Source: Porticoccus sp038143955 (lineage in GTDB: Bacteria > Pseudomonadota > Gammaproteobacteria > Pseudomonadales > Porticoccaceae). From it: a DNA stretch of 64,000 nt. The notes under the pieces are model-generated. The model had not been told where the DNA came from. It was given only the letters and a program-made list of their open reading frames with translations, and ran no database searches. The stretch is from assembly GCA_038143955.1 (NCBI GenBank), contig JAYQMT010000004.1:1-64000 (forward strand), read 5' to 3'. The translations under genes and the position numbers were made by a program. Positions 62,194 to 64,000 of this stretch are shown here, one piece after another; positions within the stretch are counted from its first letter, which is position 1; every line of letters begins with the position of its first letter.

Positions 62194-63737
62194 TTATATG
62201 TCAAGCCTTAAAGGAATAATTGGTTTTCCATTTTCGTCTCGATCTAAAACCCTTACTATCTTTGCTTTATTTGGATCGGCAACAAAAATATGTGGATGAT
62301 TTTCTTCGTCTAAAATTCTTTTTAGATTATTTGGATTTATTTCAACACACTCTAGCAAGTCTTTACCATTATGTTTATATAAATCATAAGATTTGGGGTA
62401 TAAGCCTTCTTCTTGATTTAAGTAGCAAATGATTCTTCCGTATTTTAATCTAGCTTTGCCTTTGTAAGAGACATAATCGCCTATTTCAAAAAGATTTTTT
62501 TCAAAAAGTTTATGGCGGGGAACATAATATTTGCTGTTATCCCTTTTGATTTTAAAAATTTTGTGTTGACCAAAAAGATTTTCAATTGGCAAAAGAGTTT
62601 TTGGTGAACCAAAATACACTCAAGCGTTGGATTGTTTTTGCTATCTTCAAGTATGGTAACTATTTGACCGACTCGCCTTTTGATTCTCAAGGCTCTCTCT
62701 CTTATGTGATCGCCTACCTCTAATTTATTTAACTTTTTTTTCATACCATTTTGTTCTTGTAATAATTTAATAGCTTTGTCTTTTTGTTTTACTTCGCATT
62801 CCCATTTTACTTGCTTATTTGGTTCGATAGCAATAATTGGTGGAACATGACCTAAAGCAAAGTAATCTGCATGAGCGCGAGGTTTTTCGGGAGTACCTTC
62901 TGACCAATGAAAGACAGGGGCGAGAAAGTTATGCTCCCTTCTCCTTGGTTTACCCATGTATAGGCACAACGCTCTGCTTGAAATGCAACATTGTGAACTT
63001 CTGATGGATTGCAAAAGTCATGCAAATTATCGTAGCAAACAGGAATATTTGCACCGAATGCGCTAAATAAATACTCGCTAAATGCAATGCAATTATCTAC
63101 ATTGAAGAAACCTTTGTCTTCGTTCTCGATAGTTAGTCGCTTGTAAACACCTTGATCACACATAGAAAGATTGCGAAAGAATCTAGTAGCAACTATCTCT
63201 AAGCTTTCATCCATTTTTGGAGTATAGTTGACATGAATATTCATCGGGGCAGTGTGATCTTGAGGCAAGCCAATCATGTCAAGAACGCTTGCTTGAAAAT
63301 TTAGCTCATTAATTGTACGATCAACTTTAGTTCTATCTGTTGACGCAAGAACATTGAATTGATCGGGGTGAGAACCGATTGAAATATTAAACTTTTCAGC
63401 AATTAATCCGACAAGCTTGAGTTCTTGCTCGATTGTAGCTTTGTTTGGCAAATCTTCAAGAGATATTTCCAAAGTTTGGTCGGTAAGGAGAGGAAAAAAG
63501 AGCAGAACTAAGACGATAATGCCTAATATTTGAGGTATGACAATGATTGACAATATATTGAGAAACAATAACATTGTGCAAAATTCTTTCAGATAATTGA
63601 TTGAGCGCTTCATCTCTTCCATCTTTGTTACACAAATCATTGAACCTTTTCCTTGTCATTGTTCGAAAAGAATACTTTACCTTATCCTTTTCTTTGAGTT
63701 GTTCGCTAATGCAAGTGAGCCCTAAAATTTGTGTCAT
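62194..63737 (-). CDS. UvdE-type UV-damage endonuclease with C-terminal extension (frameshifted, ~514 aa)
   Basis: Removing one T near 63485 gives HYRLSSALFPLLTDQTLEIS. The TIM-barrel signatures follow: ISIGSHPDQFNVLASTDRTK, MNIHVN, RLTIENEDKGFFNVDNCIAF, IPVCYDNLHDFCNPS, then FLAPVFHWSEGTPEKPRAHA, DYFALGHVPP and KWECEVKQKDKAIKLLQE. This is the usual end of UvdE. The frame continues ~190 residues with GDHIRERALRIKRRVGQIV and FEIGDYVSYKGKARLKYGRI, SH3/KOW-like strands. A role in repairing phage DNA is likely. Confidence 0.8.
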
Positions 63738-63772
63738 ACCTAGACACTAGCATAGGAAATGAATCTAGTCAA
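63738..63772 (-). promoter_or_regulatory. Leaderless promoter overlapping a stop codon
   Basis: TTGACT-N17-TAGTGT-N6-ATG; TTGACTAG also encodes the end (LD stop) of the upstream gene. Confidence 0.85.
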
Positions 63773-64000
63773 GTTTTTTTGAGAAATCGGGGTGATTAAA
63801 TGAGTCATCCAAAATTGAATCATTTAATAAATCCCTCATGTCTGCTACTATTTTTTCTTCTTCATCTTCTTTAGTAAGAGAAGCAAACTCTATTTTTTCA
63901 GCTTCAAGAATATTGTAATAACTTTTATTTGCATCATCAAGCATTAATCTGAGCGTCTGCAAAATATCTTCGGGGCTTTCACCTATTACCTCGGAGTCTT
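63765..64000 (-). CDS. Early acidic protein, partial
   Basis: Frame open to the right edge: DSEVIGESPEDILQTLRLML, then helical acidic text ending FNHPDFSKKLD. The true start lies outside the window. Unknown. Confidence 0.6.
   Translation of the reverse strand, partial: DSEVIGESPEDILQTLRLMLDDANKSYYNILEAEKIEFASLTKEDEEEKIVADMRDLLNDSILDDSFNHPDFSKKLD

Noticed and set aside
1..64000. Prophage or bacterial chromosome segment
   Set aside because: No integrase, repressor-lysogeny module, attachment site or bacterial housekeeping genes were seen; gene set and density are those of a lytic phage.

Overview
This window is part of the genome of a large, AT-rich, lytic tailed phage (Caudoviricetes). It has no ribosomal RNA or core bacterial metabolism. 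It does carry a full head module (large terminase, portal, assemblin-like protease, scaffold, HK97-fold capsid, decoration protein), tail and fibre proteins, a sigma factor, PhoH, Hsp20, homologues of T4 rIIA and rIIB, a tRNA-Cys, and a long run of tiny early genes. The host is bacterial: there are sigma70 -35/-10 boxes, Shine-Dalgarno sites and lipoboxes. The sequence does not show which host.

Layout. Positions 1-26,575 are the late region, mostly minus strand: tail-tube-like proteins (1-4,424), a plus-strand block with a self-cleaving fibre (4,493-7,534), head genes (7,531-16,183), a zinc-finger/ERCC4 nuclease, a terminase-small-subunit candidate, a sigma factor and PhoH (16,164-21,344), then fibre-like proteins, Hsp20 and a lysine-rich protein (21,407-26,574). 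About 330 bases without genes separate this from the early region. Plus-strand early genes fill 26,909-31,034; minus-strand early genes fill 31,238-64,000, with three short plus-strand genes among them. The early region holds rIIA/rIIB, a GP88-like protein, a DUF932-like protein, a SprT-like protease, a macro-domain protein, a nucleotidyltransferase, a large second GHKL ATPase and a UvdE-type repair endonuclease.

Two regulatory systems stand out. About 30 early genes have a rigid promoter, TTGNNN-N17-TANNNT, ending 5-8 bases (usually 6) before the ATG, so their mRNAs should be leaderless. Between about 28.0 and 38.0 kb, twelve copies of a ~70-base double-hairpin element lie at gene ends, usually next to such a promoter. 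This resembles the mobile PeSL cassettes of T4-like phages but has its own sequence. Several late genes instead have GTGTAT 14-18 bases before the ATG, possibly read by the phage sigma factor.

Quality warning. More than 60 reading frames are broken by what look like single-base errors in homopolymer runs. Adding or removing one base restores a family-consistent protein almost every time. I therefore treat these as errors in an unpolished long-read assembly, and give repaired gene spans with the break positions. Programmed frameshifting cannot be excluded at a few sites.
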